A DNA stretch of 46,965 nucleotides from RGIG4576 sp964536025 (GCA_964536025.1 CAZHXA010000016.1:1-46965); one strand, 5' to 3'. Shown: positions 34,273 through 43,946, counted from the first letter of the stretch. The notes: generated by a model from the letters alone, not told the origin. Program-made: numbers and translations.

Positions 34273-35187
34273 TTATCCTTTAATCATATTTCTTGGGTGA
34301 TGGTTCAATATTTCTTCTCGAAGGAATGAACGGTCAATATGAACGTAAATTTCGGTGGTGGTGATGCTTTCGTGTCCTAACATTTGTTGAATTGCACGTA
34401 AATTAGCACCACCTTCAAGTAAATGTGTTGCAAAAGAGTGTCGCAATGTGTGTGGACTTACATTCTTTTTAATGCCGGCAAGTTCGCATAAATTTTTTAC
34501 AATATAAAAAATCATTACGCGTGATAATGCAGAACCTCTGCGATTAAGAAAAACGATATCTTCGGCTCCGTGCTTGATTGTTAGATTTGCACGTTCGCCG
34601 GAGCAATATTCTTCAATTAAATCGAGTGCAATTTGAGAGATTGGTACAAGCCGTTGTTTATTTCCTTTTCCTATTACAACAATATAGCCCTCTTCAGGAT
34701 AAATGTTGCTTATACGCAAATCAACTAATTCTCCTACACGCAAGCCACAACCATAAAGAGTTTCTATAATGGCTCTGTTTCGTAAGCCTTCGGACGTACT
34801 CATGTCTATTGCTGCTATCATGGAATCTATTTCTTCCACACTGAGAACAGTTGGGAGTTGTCGCCCTTTGTGTGGAGATGAAAGTAAGGAAGTGGGATTG
34901 TCATCGATAAATCCCTCTAATTTGAGAAACTTAAAAAAAGACTTTATGCCGGCTATAATGCGTGCTTGCGTAGCAATAGCCACGCCTAAATCTTGCAGAC
35001 AACATATAAATTCATGCAAGTCATCGGCAGTGACTTCTGTGATAGATTTTCTTTTTTGCAAGTATCCTATAAATTTGTTTATATCGTAACAATAGGATTC
35101 TCCGGTATTCTCAGAAAGTCCTCTTTCCAAACGCAGATATATCGTATATCTGCGTAATACATCTTCTATGTCATGAATATTTCTCAT
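34273..35187 (-). CDS. xerD: Tyrosine recombinase XerD (chromosome dimer resolution)
   Basis: A 304-residue site-specific recombinase. It has a SAM-like N-terminal core-binding domain (about 7-95) and a catalytic domain carrying the complete set R150, K174, H246-x-x-R249, H272 and Y281 (IYVHID). Length and motif spacing are those of XerC/D, not phage integrases, and no attachment repeats flank it. XerD is the likely branch, since Bacteroidetes homologues of this form usually carry that label. The ATG at 35187 is only about 5 nt from the predicted transcription start. Confidence 0.9.
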   Translation of the reverse strand: MRNIHDIEDVLRRYTIYLRLERGLSENTGESYCYDINKFIGYLQKRKSITEVTADDLHEFICCLQDLGVAIATQARIIAGIKSFFKFLKLEGFIDDNPTSLLSSPHKGRQLPTVLSVEEIDSMIAAIDMSTSEGLRNRAIIETLYGCGLRVGELVDLRISNIYPEEGYIVVIGKGNKQRLVPISQIALDLIEEYCSGERANLTIKHGAEDIVFLNRRGSALSRVMIFYIVKNLCELAGIKKNVSPHTLRHSFATHLLEGGANLRAIQQMLGHESITTTEIYVHIDRSFLREEILNHHPRNMIKG

Positions 35188-35198
35188 CTTCCTTACTG

Positions 35199-35206
35199 CA
35201 AAGCTA
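35199..35206 (-). promoter_or_regulatory. -7 box for xerD with a very short leader
   Basis: TAGCTTTG on the minus strand matches the consensus. The predicted start near 35192 is about 5 nt before the ATG. No TTTG at the -33 position. Confidence 0.5.
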
Positions 35207-35259
35207 TAAAAAATAAATGTTTTTTGTAACTTTACACCTAATTTTTAAATTAAAAAGCT

Positions 35260-37758
35260 ATGAATCAAGAAAAGACGCTATTCGGTTATTTTAAAAACAA
35301 AGATATATTCCGTTTTGTGTTGGCTGTTATAATAATGGCAGTAATTTCGGTTGTTTATTTTTATCCTGATGTTTTTGAAGGAAATGTATTGCAACAACAT
35401 GATACAACACAAGGTATTGCCAATGGGCAAGAAGTAAAAGCATACACTGAAGCTACCGGAGAAGTTTCTCGATGGACAAATTCGCTGTTTTCCGGTATGC
35501 CGACATTCCAAATTTCGCCATCTTATGAAAGTTCAAAGCTCTTGAGTTGGGTTAACTCTGTTTATGGATTGGGATTACCTGTACCGTCCAATCTTATATT
35601 TATGATGATGGTAGGTTTTTATATCTTGTTACTTGCATTTAATGTGAAATGGTATGTTGCATTGTTTGGGGCAATTGCTTACGCTTTTTCATCCTATTTT
35701 TTCATTTTAATTGGTGCCGGTCACATATGGAAATATCTTACATTGACATATATACCGCTCACTATAGCCGGTATTGTGTGGTGCTATAAGAAAAAGTATA
35801 TCTTGGGAGGTATCGTTGCTGCATTGGGAGGAGCTATGCAAATTTATTCCAATCACTTCCAAATGACCTATTATTTTGCATTCTTGATAATAGCAATGTC
35901 AATAGGATATTTAATAAAAGCCATAAAGGAGAAGAAAACCGGAGAGTGGGGACTTTCAACCGGAGTTTTATTGATAGCTGCAGTTATTGCGTTAGCGTCA
36001 AATTTGCCTAATCTTTATGGCACTTATGAATATAGCAAAGAAACAATGCGTGGAGGACATTCAGAACTTACAGTAAATAGAGGCTCAACAGCAACTAAAG
36101 GACTTGATAAAGACTATATTACAGCTTGGAGTTACGGAATTGATGAGACTGTTAGTTTGATTGTACCAAATGTGAAGGGTGGTGCAACAATAAGACCAGA
36201 AAGAGGACGTAACAAATTGCTGTCTCTTTCAGAAACAGCAAAAGCTCAAGAATTGTTCAATTCAGGTAAAATATCGCCCGAAGAATATCAATATCTTTCA
36301 CAATTTCCGCAGTATTTTGGAAATCAACCAATGACCAATGGTCCGGTTTATGTTGGTGTGATTGTGTTTGCGTTGTTCCTTATAGGTTGTTTTACAGTAA
36401 AAGGAAGCTTGAAGTGGGTGCTACTTGTCGCCACACTGCTTTCGTTGTTGATGGGATGGGGACATAATGCAATGTGGTTTACCGATAATATGATAGATTA
36501 TTTTCCATTTTATAATAAATTTAGAACGGTTGCGAGTGCTTTTGTGGTATTGGAATTCTCTATTCCGTTGCTTGCAGCTCTTGCCTTAAATAAAATACTT
36601 ACAGAACAAGATTTTTTCAACAAGCATAGTAAAACAATTTTAGTTTCATTTGCTTTTACTGCTATAATTTGTTTGTTTATTTACATTTCTCCGAGTTTGT
36701 TTGGAGGATTTTCATTGCAAGAAAAAGAACAATATATCAATAGTGGAATTGCACAACAGGTACCAAACTTGTTTAATGCAATAGAGACAATAAGACTTGA
36801 TTTAGTGAAAGCAGATGCTTTACGTAGTCTCATTTTTGTGATTATGGGCTTTGGGGTGTTGCTTTTGGTATTTACAAAGAAAATAAGTAATGTACTCGGT
36901 GGGGCTATATTGGTAGTGGTTGTCTTGGTTGATATGTATTCGGTAAATAAACGATACATAAGCACAACTTCGTTCACTTCACCAATGCCTCAAAATGAAC
37001 AAATAGTTGCTCGTCCTGCCGATAAACAGATTTTGCAGGATACAGCAATGAATTATCGTGTGTTGGATGTGAATAAATTTGGTGATGCTTCACCATCTTA
37101 TTATCATAAAATGATTGGAGGATACCACGCTGCAAAACTTGCACGTTATCAAGACCTTATTGACTATCAAATTTCAAAAAACAATCAGCAGGTTTTGAAT
37201 ATGCTTAATACCAAGTATTTTATTGTTGACGACAATACTGTTATATTGAATCCAGAAGCGTTGGGTAATGCGTGGTGGGTGGAAAAGGTGGATTATGTGA
37301 ATACACCGCAAGAAGAAATGGCATATCTTTCATCTTTTATTGCCGATTCAACTGCAGTTGCCCATTCAAAATTCAAAACTATTTTGGGTGAATTGTCGTC
37401 TCAAAAATCGGAAGGAGATACAATTTATGAAACCACTTATGCTCCAAATGAACTAAATTACCATGCTGTAACTAAAAATGGCGGTGTGGCAGTCTTTTCT
37501 GAAATTTATTTTCCATGGGGCTGGAAAGCCACAATAGATGGAGAACCTGCTGATATTGCAAGAGTAAACTATGTGCTTCGTGCTTTGAATGTTCCTGCCG
37601 GAAGTCATGATATCAATTTTAAATTTGAGCCTGACACAATTATCATGGCCGACCGTGTGGCATATGTTGCAATAGCAATCATATATATTGCAATAATTGC
37701 AAGTGTTGTAATGGCGGTATATCGTATTGTGTCAAAAAAGAAAAATCAATTTGAATAA
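35260..37758 (+). CDS. YfhO-family membrane protein
   Basis: This 832-residue inner-membrane protein has at least a dozen hydrophobic helices: one at 17-35, a cluster at about 105-235, and more at 360-560 and 800-825. The first large periplasmic loop follows helix 1 (QQHDTTQGIANGQEVKAY and TNSLFSGMPTFQ), which is the YfhO hallmark in Bacteroidetes. A soluble domain (about 590-790) ends in YFPWGWKATIDGEPADIARVNYVLRALNVPAG, also typical. B. subtilis YfhO glycosylates lipoteichoic acid, and related proteins are GT-C-like, so a sugar-transfer role on envelope glycans is plausible. Two glycan-related genes follow. Confidence 0.85.
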   Translation: MNQEKTLFGYFKNKDIFRFVLAVIIMAVISVVYFYPDVFEGNVLQQHDTTQGIANGQEVKAYTEATGEVSRWTNSLFSGMPTFQISPSYESSKLLSWVNSVYGLGLPVPSNLIFMMMVGFYILLLAFNVKWYVALFGAIAYAFSSYFFILIGAGHIWKYLTLTYIPLTIAGIVWCYKKKYILGGIVAALGGAMQIYSNHFQMTYYFAFLIIAMSIGYLIKAIKEKKTGEWGLSTGVLLIAAVIALASNLPNLYGTYEYSKETMRGGHSELTVNRGSTATKGLDKDYITAWSYGIDETVSLIVPNVKGGATIRPERGRNKLLSLSETAKAQELFNSGKISPEEYQYLSQFPQYFGNQPMTNGPVYVGVIVFALFLIGCFTVKGSLKWVLLVATLLSLLMGWGHNAMWFTDNMIDYFPFYNKFRTVASAFVVLEFSIPLLAALALNKILTEQDFFNKHSKTILVSFAFTAIICLFIYISPSLFGGFSLQEKEQYINSGIAQQVPNLFNAIETIRLDLVKADALRSLIFVIMGFGVLLLVFTKKISNVLGGAILVVVVLVDMYSVNKRYISTTSFTSPMPQNEQIVARPADKQILQDTAMNYRVLDVNKFGDASPSYYHKMIGGYHAAKLARYQDLIDYQISKNNQQVLNMLNTKYFIVDDNTVILNPEALGNAWWVEKVDYVNTPQEEMAYLSSFIADSTAVAHSKFKTILGELSSQKSEGDTIYETTYAPNELNYHAVTKNGGVAVFSEIYFPWGWKATIDGEPADIARVNYVLRALNVPAGSHDINFKFEPDTIIMADRVAYVAIAIIYIAIIASVVMAVYRIVSKKKNQFE

Positions 37759-37771
37759 TTGAGATTTTGAA

Positions 37772-38485
37772 ATGAGAATAAAACGTTATATTACTGCAAT
37801 AAAACGATACCATCGCAGCAAAGGTCATGGTATTCATTCGCCTTTTGCATTCTACTTTGTGTTGAATGTACTTAGAGGGCGATTGCCTTACTATGCCTAC
37901 GAAGATATTGAAGTGTTGCGTAATTTTGTCATTTCAAAAACCAAGACTTTTTGGCGTCATCCGAGAATTATTTCTTTTAAAAATGCCAAATTGCTTTTTA
38001 GAATAGTAAATTATTTCAACCCTACCGAAATATTTCAATTAGGTACAAATTACGGTATGTCGAGTGCCTCTATGTTGGCTGTTTCTTCAAAGACGGAATT
38101 GTTCTTGTGTGAAGCCAATGTTAACGAATATCCCATTACGAGCGAAGTATTATCACATTTTGGTAATAAGGTGTTTAATTTCTTAACATTTGAAGAGGGG
38201 CTAAAAGCCTATGCCGATACGGTTACGGGAGCAGATAATCCTTTTATATTGATAAATTCTATTAAAGAAGAAGAATATAGTCAAGTGTTATCTTATTTAC
38301 ACAAGGTGAGACAAGGAAAAGGAGTGATAATTATCCGTAACTTAACTAAAAATGAAGCTTTATTAGCCTTGTGGAATGCGTGTCGCGATGCGGCAAATAC
38401 GGGTATGACGTTCACAAATGGGAAAATGGGTATTATAGTGGCTACGCCTAAACTTCCTCATCAAAATTTTTCTCTTTGGTTCTAA
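37772..38485 (+). CDS. Methyltransferase-like protein, Bacteroidetes family
   Basis: This 237-residue soluble protein begins with the block RSKGHGIHSPFAFYFV (about 15-30), which I associate with a Bacteroidetes family annotated as SAM-dependent methyltransferases. The Rossmann-like glycine region is IFQLGTNYGMSSASMLAV (about 88-105), followed by LFLCEANVNEYP, where the ribose-binding acid would be. The canonical GxGxG is degenerate (LGTNYG), so cofactor binding is uncertain. It starts 13 bp after yfhO and ends 15 bp before the GT11-like gene, indicating one transcript. The substrate is unknown. Confidence 0.6.
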   Translation: MRIKRYITAIKRYHRSKGHGIHSPFAFYFVLNVLRGRLPYYAYEDIEVLRNFVISKTKTFWRHPRIISFKNAKLLFRIVNYFNPTEIFQLGTNYGMSSASMLAVSSKTELFLCEANVNEYPITSEVLSHFGNKVFNFLTFEEGLKAYADTVTGADNPFILINSIKEEEYSQVLSYLHKVRQGKGVIIIRNLTKNEALLALWNACRDAANTGMTFTNGKMGIIVATPKLPHQNFSLWF

Positions 38486-38500
38486 ACATTCGATAAAAAT

Positions 38501-39313
38501 ATGAATATTGTAAAAATATCGGGCGAAGTGGGAGAACAAATGTTCCAATATGCCTTTTTTTTGAGATTGCTTAAAAATCATCAGGATACTCTTATTCATT
38601 TTTCTGATGAACGTATTGTTAAAATGTTTCCAAATCTGCCTTATAAGCCTGTTGCTACTCGTGAGCAAGTGAATAGTATTCACAAGTCGTTGATAGGTTT
38701 GTTTTCCGGAGTGAAGTGTACGGGTAGCGATTATAATGAAATCGAAAAAAACTATAAAACCGATGTTTTAGAGCTTTCTGATACTTATTTTAACGGTTCA
38801 TGGCTGTCTTATCGTTATTTTGACAATATGCAAGGCGAAATAGAAAAAGCGTTTACCGTTCCTGTGAAAAAATTGTCGCAAGGTACTCAAAGTCTAATAA
38901 AAATGCTTGAAAAAGAGAAAGAATCGGTTGCTATTCATGTTCATAGTCCTAAAAGCAAGAAAAATACTTGTACGAAGGATTATTATAATTGGGCAATTGC
39001 TCATATACGAACATTTATTGAAGAACCATTCTTTGTTATTGTTACCGATGATGAAAAATGGGTGCGTAATAATTTGTTGCTTAATGAAAAAGAATATATT
39101 TGTATAAGTGCTGCATCTCACCATCATTTTTCAATAATACAGATTTTTAATCATGCAAAACACAATATTATTGCCAATACGCTTGAAAGTTGGTGGGCAG
39201 CATGGCTTAATCCTAATCCTGATAAAATAGTTATTGCTCCTCAAAAATGGAGTCATACCGAAAATTATCCCGATTTGATACCTTATTATTGGATTTCAAT
39301 TCCAACAACCTGA
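38501..39313 (+). CDS. Degenerate GT11 (alpha-1,2-fucosyltransferase-like) protein
   Basis: The 270-residue length and fold match glycosyltransferase family 11. EQMFQYAFFLRLL (about 12-24) corresponds to the family's GNQMFQYAF block, DYYNWAI (160-166) and FFVIVTDDEKW (177-187) are conserved, and HNIIANTLESWWAAWLNPN (221-239) matches the last motif. The GDP-fucose-binding HxRxGD motif, however, reads H146-V-H-S-P-K: the arginine and the GD are gone. The first motif has SGEVGEQ where GGLGNQ is usual, and the last has an E where the usual residue is F. The gene is otherwise open and intact, so it is either a re-purposed enzyme or a non-catalytic relative. Confidence 0.75.
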   Translation: MNIVKISGEVGEQMFQYAFFLRLLKNHQDTLIHFSDERIVKMFPNLPYKPVATREQVNSIHKSLIGLFSGVKCTGSDYNEIEKNYKTDVLELSDTYFNGSWLSYRYFDNMQGEIEKAFTVPVKKLSQGTQSLIKMLEKEKESVAIHVHSPKSKKNTCTKDYYNWAIAHIRTFIEEPFFVIVTDDEKWVRNNLLLNEKEYICISAASHHHFSIIQIFNHAKHNIIANTLESWWAAWLNPNPDKIVIAPQKWSHTENYPDLIPYYWISIPTT

Positions 39314-39335
39314 GAAATATTAATAAGTTTAAATA

Positions 39336-39377
39336 AAAATCATCACCGGATAATTAACCTTTCCCGGTGATGATTTT
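39336..39377. terminator. Bidirectional terminator spanning the mutS stop codon
   Basis: A perfect 14-bp inverted repeat (39336-39349 with 39364-39377) has a 14-nt loop that contains the mutS TAA (39354-39356). One arm encodes the last codons of mutS. Reading plus, TTTTCTTTATTT follows; reading minus, TTTTTATTTA follows. It can end both the GT11-like gene and mutS. Confidence 0.8.
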
Positions 39378-41975
39378 CTTTATTTCGTTAAGTTTGTTCA
39401 ATGCTTCAACCGGAGTGAGGTTGTTGATGTCGGTGTGAAGTATTTCGTCACGAACTTGACATAATACAGGGTCCTCAAGCTTGAAAAATGATAATTGCAT
39501 ACCCGGAGTGGAATCTCCTATTTCAGAAAGGTTTTTGTGCATGTTTTCTCCGTTATCGCTATTATTGTTTTCAAGAATCTTTAGCACTTCATTAGCTCGA
39601 GAAACAATAGCTTGTGGCATACCAGCAATTTTTGCAACGTGAATACCGAAACTGTGTTGACTGCCACCCCTTACAAGTTTGCGAACAAATACCACCTTTC
39701 CGCCTATTTCTTTAACTGAAACATTATAATTGGCTATACGCTTGAACGTTTTCTCCATTTCGTTCAATTCGTGGTAGTGAGTGGCGAATAATGTTTTGGC
39801 CCCTGCTCGTGAATTTTCGTGTATATATTCCACAATGGCCCACGCAATGGAAATTCCATCGTAAGTGCTTGTGCCTCGTCCCAATTCATCGAAAAGAATA
39901 AGACTTCGTTCGCTTATATTGTTCAATATAGATGCGGCTTCGGTCATTTCCACCATAAACGTGGATTCACCTAAAGAAATATTGTCGCTTGCTCCCACAC
40001 GGGTGAAAATTTTGTCAACGATACCTATTTTTGCCGCCTCGGAAGGAACAAAACAACCTATTTGAGCCATAAGTACGATAAGGGCAGTTTGGCGTAAAAG
40101 AGCCGATTTACCGGCCATGTTAGGTCCGGTAATCATAATAATCTGTTGATTATTATTGCTCAGTTGTATGCTATTGGAGATATATCTTTCTCCCGGCGGT
40201 AATTCTTTTTCGATAACCGGGTGTCGTCCTTCGGTTATGTCTATTTCCAATGAGTTGTTTACTTCGGGTCGATTATATTTATTCTCTATAGCAACACGAG
40301 TAAAAGCACATAGGCAATCAAGTCGTGCAATCAGGTTGGAATCCACTTGGATAGCCGGTATGAATTCACCAACGGCAGCAACAAGTTCATTGAATAATTT
40401 CATTTCAATGGATTGTATCTTTTCTTCTGCACCAAGAATTTTTTCTTCATATTCTTTTAGTTCCTGTGTGACATATCGTTCGGCATTAACAAGAGTTTGT
40501 TTTCGAATCCATTCCGGAGGAACTTTATCTTTATGCGTATTACGCACTTCTATGTAGTACCCGAAAACGTTGTTGTAGCTTATTTTTAAGCTGGGAATAT
40601 TAGTACGCTCGCTTTCTCTTTGCTGAATTTTCATCAAGTAATCTTTGCTTGATATAGACAGTTCTCGTAATTCATCAAGTTCGTCGCTCACTCCATGGTT
40701 AATTACGTTTCCACGATTCAGCATATTTGGAGCATCGGGATTTATTTCTTTTTCTATACGGTCATAGATTGTTCGGCAAGGATTTAATTGTTCACCTAAG
40801 GCATTAAGCACTGTATTATCGGTATTCAAGCAAAGTTGCTTGATAGGAACAATTGCACCGAGAGCGTTTTTGAGTTGAATAAGTTCACGAGGCGTAATGC
40901 GACCTACTGCCACTTTGGAAATAAGTCGTTCCATATCACCCACCAATTCGAGTTGCTCTTTTACAAGTTCACGACCCTCACAGTCTTTAAAGAAGTATTC
41001 AACCACATCGAGTCGATTAGTGATTTGTTTTACGTCTTTAAGAGGGAATAAAATCCAGCGACGAAGTAAACGTGCCCCCATTGGCGACATGGTGCGGTCG
41101 ATAACCGAAAGCAAACTTTTACCATCTTCGCACATAGGCTCTATGAGTTCCAAGTTGCGTATGGTGAAACGGTCGAGACGCACAAACCTCTCTTCTTCAA
41201 TTCTTGCAAGAGTGGTAATATGTTCTATGCGTGTGTGCTGAGTCATGTCAAGGTAGTGCAATATGGCTCCTGAGGCTGTTATTGCATCGGTCATTTGATG
41301 AATGCCGAAACCTTTTAGATTTTTTGTCTCGAAATGTCTCAGTAGTCGGTCGGACGCCGAATCGTAAGTGAAAGCCCAATCGTCGAGCTCGAAAGTGAGA
41401 TATTTTGACGTAAATGAAGAATTGAACAATTGTCTATTACTTCTTTCGATAAGTACTTCTTTGGGTGAGAAATTAGCTAATAGCTTATCTACATAATCGG
41501 CTTTACCTTCAGCGGTTAAGAATTCACCGGTACTTATGTCAAGAAATGCCACACCACATTGTTTTTTCCCGAAGTGTACGGCTGCAAGAAAATTGTTTTC
41601 TCGATGATTCAGTATGTTGTCGTTTATAGACACACCCGGAGTTACCAATTCGGTAATTCCGCGTTTTACCAGTTTTTTAGTGAGCTTGGGGTCCTCAAGT
41701 TGTTCGCAAATGGCTACGCGTTTACCGGCACGCACGAGTTTTGGCAAATAAGTATCGAGAGCATGATGAGGAAATCCCGCCATTTCCACTGTTTTTGCTG
41801 CTCCGTTTGCTCTGCGTGTAAGCGTGATGCCGAGAATCTCAGCCGAAGCCACTGCATCATCGGAATAAGTCTCATAAAAATCACCCACACGAAATAATAA
41901 CACAGCGTTGGGATGCTTTGCTTTCATCTCGAAATACTGCTTCATAAGCGGGGTTTCAACAATATCTTTTGCCAC
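39354..41975 (-). CDS. mutS: DNA mismatch repair protein MutS
   Basis: This 873-residue ATPase recognises mispairs. The mismatch-binding N-terminus has GDFYETYSDDA (about 31-41), containing the F-Y-E motif that stacks on the mispair. The connector, lever and clamp domains follow, then the ATPase with Walker A GPNMAGKS, Walker B DELGRGTSTYDG and FATHYHEL. The start is GTG at 41975, beginning MAKDIVETPLMKQY as in relatives. It is a single-gene unit with its own promoter; mutL is not in the window. The 3' end shares bases with a hairpin terminator. Confidence 0.98.
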   Translation of the reverse strand: MAKDIVETPLMKQYFEMKAKHPNAVLLFRVGDFYETYSDDAVASAEILGITLTRRANGAAKTVEMAGFPHHALDTYLPKLVRAGKRVAICEQLEDPKLTKKLVKRGITELVTPGVSINDNILNHRENNFLAAVHFGKKQCGVAFLDISTGEFLTAEGKADYVDKLLANFSPKEVLIERSNRQLFNSSFTSKYLTFELDDWAFTYDSASDRLLRHFETKNLKGFGIHQMTDAITASGAILHYLDMTQHTRIEHITTLARIEEERFVRLDRFTIRNLELIEPMCEDGKSLLSVIDRTMSPMGARLLRRWILFPLKDVKQITNRLDVVEYFFKDCEGRELVKEQLELVGDMERLISKVAVGRITPRELIQLKNALGAIVPIKQLCLNTDNTVLNALGEQLNPCRTIYDRIEKEINPDAPNMLNRGNVINHGVSDELDELRELSISSKDYLMKIQQRESERTNIPSLKISYNNVFGYYIEVRNTHKDKVPPEWIRKQTLVNAERYVTQELKEYEEKILGAEEKIQSIEMKLFNELVAAVGEFIPAIQVDSNLIARLDCLCAFTRVAIENKYNRPEVNNSLEIDITEGRHPVIEKELPPGERYISNSIQLSNNNQQIIMITGPNMAGKSALLRQTALIVLMAQIGCFVPSEAAKIGIVDKIFTRVGASDNISLGESTFMVEMTEAASILNNISERSLILFDELGRGTSTYDGISIAWAIVEYIHENSRAGAKTLFATHYHELNEMEKTFKRIANYNVSVKEIGGKVVFVRKLVRGGSQHSFGIHVAKIAGMPQAIVSRANEVLKILENNNSDNGENMHKNLSEIGDSTPGMQLSFFKLEDPVLCQVRDEILHTDINNLTPVEALNKLNEIKKIITGKG

Positions 41976-42009
41976 TGTATTTTCTTTTTAAGAAGTCATT
42001 AATTTCTTA

Positions 42010-42017
42010 CAAAAATA
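42010..42017 (-). promoter_or_regulatory. -7 box for mutS
   Basis: TATTTTTG on the minus strand fits the consensus. The start near 42003 gives a leader of about 28 nt. The -33 element is unclear. Confidence 0.4.
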
Positions 42018-42121
42018 CGCAAAAAGATTGAGATTGCGTTTTGCAAGCTCTGTTTTTATTGATTTACAAGAAAAAACGTTTTCAAGAAATCAATTTCTTC
42101 GCATAATATGCAGTTCATTAA

Positions 42122-43801
42122 TCAATAATGAAAACTGCTACCTCCCAAGAATTCTCTTAATAGCGATGTGCCGGGTATATCTTTTTCGCATATAGGCACA
42201 AAGTAACTCAATAAAGCTCTCAATCGGTAGGCTTCGGCATATTCGGGTACGTTGCGAGGCACTTGTTTTAGTAATGGCTCGGCATATTCTTTCATAACAC
42301 CAAGTTCAAACAATAACGAAGAATTAAATGTGGCATCGGCATTTTCTTGATAGGGGAATATCCATTTTTCTTCACCGGCTCTCACGCTTTGCCATCGAGA
42401 AATGGTTTCGAGAGCATTTACTCCACGATATTTATGGTCTCTTATCAATCTACGAAGCAATCGGTTGTCGGTGGTGGCAACCCAATTATGGTCGTCGATA
42501 GATAATGTGGTTAAAGCACTTGCAAACACTCTGAATTTTTGTTCTTCAGGGATTGATGCCGTAAGTTCGGGATTTAATCCGTGAATACCCTCTATGAGAA
42601 GAATTGAATTTTTCCCAAGTTTCAATTTGTTACCACGATATTCGCGATGACCTGTTTCAAAATTATAGGTAGGCATATTTATTTCTTCGCCGGCTATAAG
42701 TGCATTTAAATCGCGATTAAACAGTTCTAAATCCAGTGCATAAAGTGATTCAAAATCATAGTTGCCCGATTCGTCGCGAGGGGTCTTGGTGCGGTCAACA
42801 AAATAGTCATCAAGAGAGATAATTTGTGGCACAATAAGGTTACACATCAATTGTATTGCAAGGCGTTTTGATGATGTCGTTTTTCCACTTGAAGAAGGAC
42901 CTGCAATAAGTACTATACGGGCTCCGCCATTACGATAACGTCGTGTTATCTCTTCGGCAATATTGCTGAAGCTTTTTGTATGTAGTGCTTCAGCCACATT
43001 AAGTAACATATTGGTTTCACCTCGCATAACGGCATCGTTAAGTTCTCCTACATTTTTAATTCCTATAATATGGTTAAAATCGAGATATTCGGTAAATGCC
43101 TTGTACATTTTTTCTTGCCGTGTGGGTTTGTCGGGGCATGTCATATCGTTTTTCCCGGTTCCTACGAGCAACATACCTTTCTTGAAAGGTTGTAAATCAA
43201 AAACTGTTAGAAATCCGGTAGAAGGAGCCAAATTTCCATAAAAACTGTCGGCAAGCCCATCGAGGGTATAATATACCGTGTATAGATCTTGTGAGTATTT
43301 GAGCAATTTCACCTTGTCGGTAAGACCTTGCTCTTCAAATATTTTTATGGCATCGGTTGTGAGCTTTTCATGTCGTATGAATGGTATATCGGCGTTTATG
43401 ATTTCTTGCATGCGTTGTTTCAGCTTGGTTACCATTTGTGCATCGGGTTCAAGAACTTCGTTCCCGTTTATAAGTAATGCATAATAGCCATTGGAAATGG
43501 AATGTTCGATGCGAAGTCGCATTTTAGGGAATGAATCATATACGGCTTTGTATAATACCATACATAGCGAGTGAACATATATGCGACGTCCAGATGGACT
43601 TCCTGCGTCGAGAAATTCCACAAGCTTGGGAGAAAATACAGGATATCCCATATTTTCAGTTTTATTGTTCACTCTTGCACAAATGGGGGTGATTGAAATG
43701 CGATTTTTCAATCGGTCAAAAATTTCACTCAATGTTTCACCTCCTTGAAACTTAACATATTCCTTTATGTTATTGCAATAAATCTTCATTCCTTTGTTCA
43801 T
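42122..43801 (-). CDS. Nucleoside kinase with N-terminal TGS/ThrRS-like region
   Basis: This fusion is about 559 residues. The first 60 residues resemble a TGS-type domain, and residues up to about 270 resemble the second additional and editing-side domains of threonyl-tRNA synthetase. A P-loop kinase of the uridine kinase/PRK type follows: IAGPSSSGKTTSSKR near 300-315, then SLDDYFVDRTKTP and LIEGIHGLNPEL. Such proteins are conserved in many anaerobes as uridine kinase-like; the in-vivo nucleoside is uncertain and the first part is not a working synthetase. The frame opens at TTG 43810; ATG 43801 or ATG 43789 (MKIYC) are better starts, and 43789 may be the true one. Confidence 0.87.
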   Translation of the reverse strand: MNKGMKIYCNNIKEYVKFQGGETLSEIFDRLKNRISITPICARVNNKTENMGYPVFSPKLVEFLDAGSPSGRRIYVHSLCMVLYKAVYDSFPKMRLRIEHSISNGYYALLINGNEVLEPDAQMVTKLKQRMQEIINADIPFIRHEKLTTDAIKIFEEQGLTDKVKLLKYSQDLYTVYYTLDGLADSFYGNLAPSTGFLTVFDLQPFKKGMLLVGTGKNDMTCPDKPTRQEKMYKAFTEYLDFNHIIGIKNVGELNDAVMRGETNMLLNVAEALHTKSFSNIAEEITRRYRNGGARIVLIAGPSSSGKTTSSKRLAIQLMCNLIVPQIISLDDYFVDRTKTPRDESGNYDFESLYALDLELFNRDLNALIAGEEINMPTYNFETGHREYRGNKLKLGKNSILLIEGIHGLNPELTASIPEEQKFRVFASALTTLSIDDHNWVATTDNRLLRRLIRDHKYRGVNALETISRWQSVRAGEEKWIFPYQENADATFNSSLLFELGVMKEYAEPLLKQVPRNVPEYAEAYRLRALLSYFVPICEKDIPGTSLLREFLGGSSFHY

Positions 43802-43938
43802 GACATTCAAGTATTTAAAGTAATCTTTTCTGCGACTTCTAAGTTAGTAATTATTTCTTAATAAACAACACATTTTTATTATGTCGGTTTTTCGGTGAAA
43901 TTGTCTTTTTTAGGTAAACTTGTATAAATTCAGTCATT

Positions 43939-43946
43939 TATCTTTG
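43939..43946 (+). promoter_or_regulatory. -7 box for the portal-like gene
   Basis: TATCTTTG is an exact consensus match. The predicted start near 43953 gives a 13-nt leader. A partial -33 (CTTG) is too close, at 16 nt. Confidence 0.5.

Noticed and set aside
34273..35187. Possible mobile-element integrase
   Set aside because: Length and motifs are those of XerC/D, no attachment repeats or cargo lie nearby, and surrounding genes are core.
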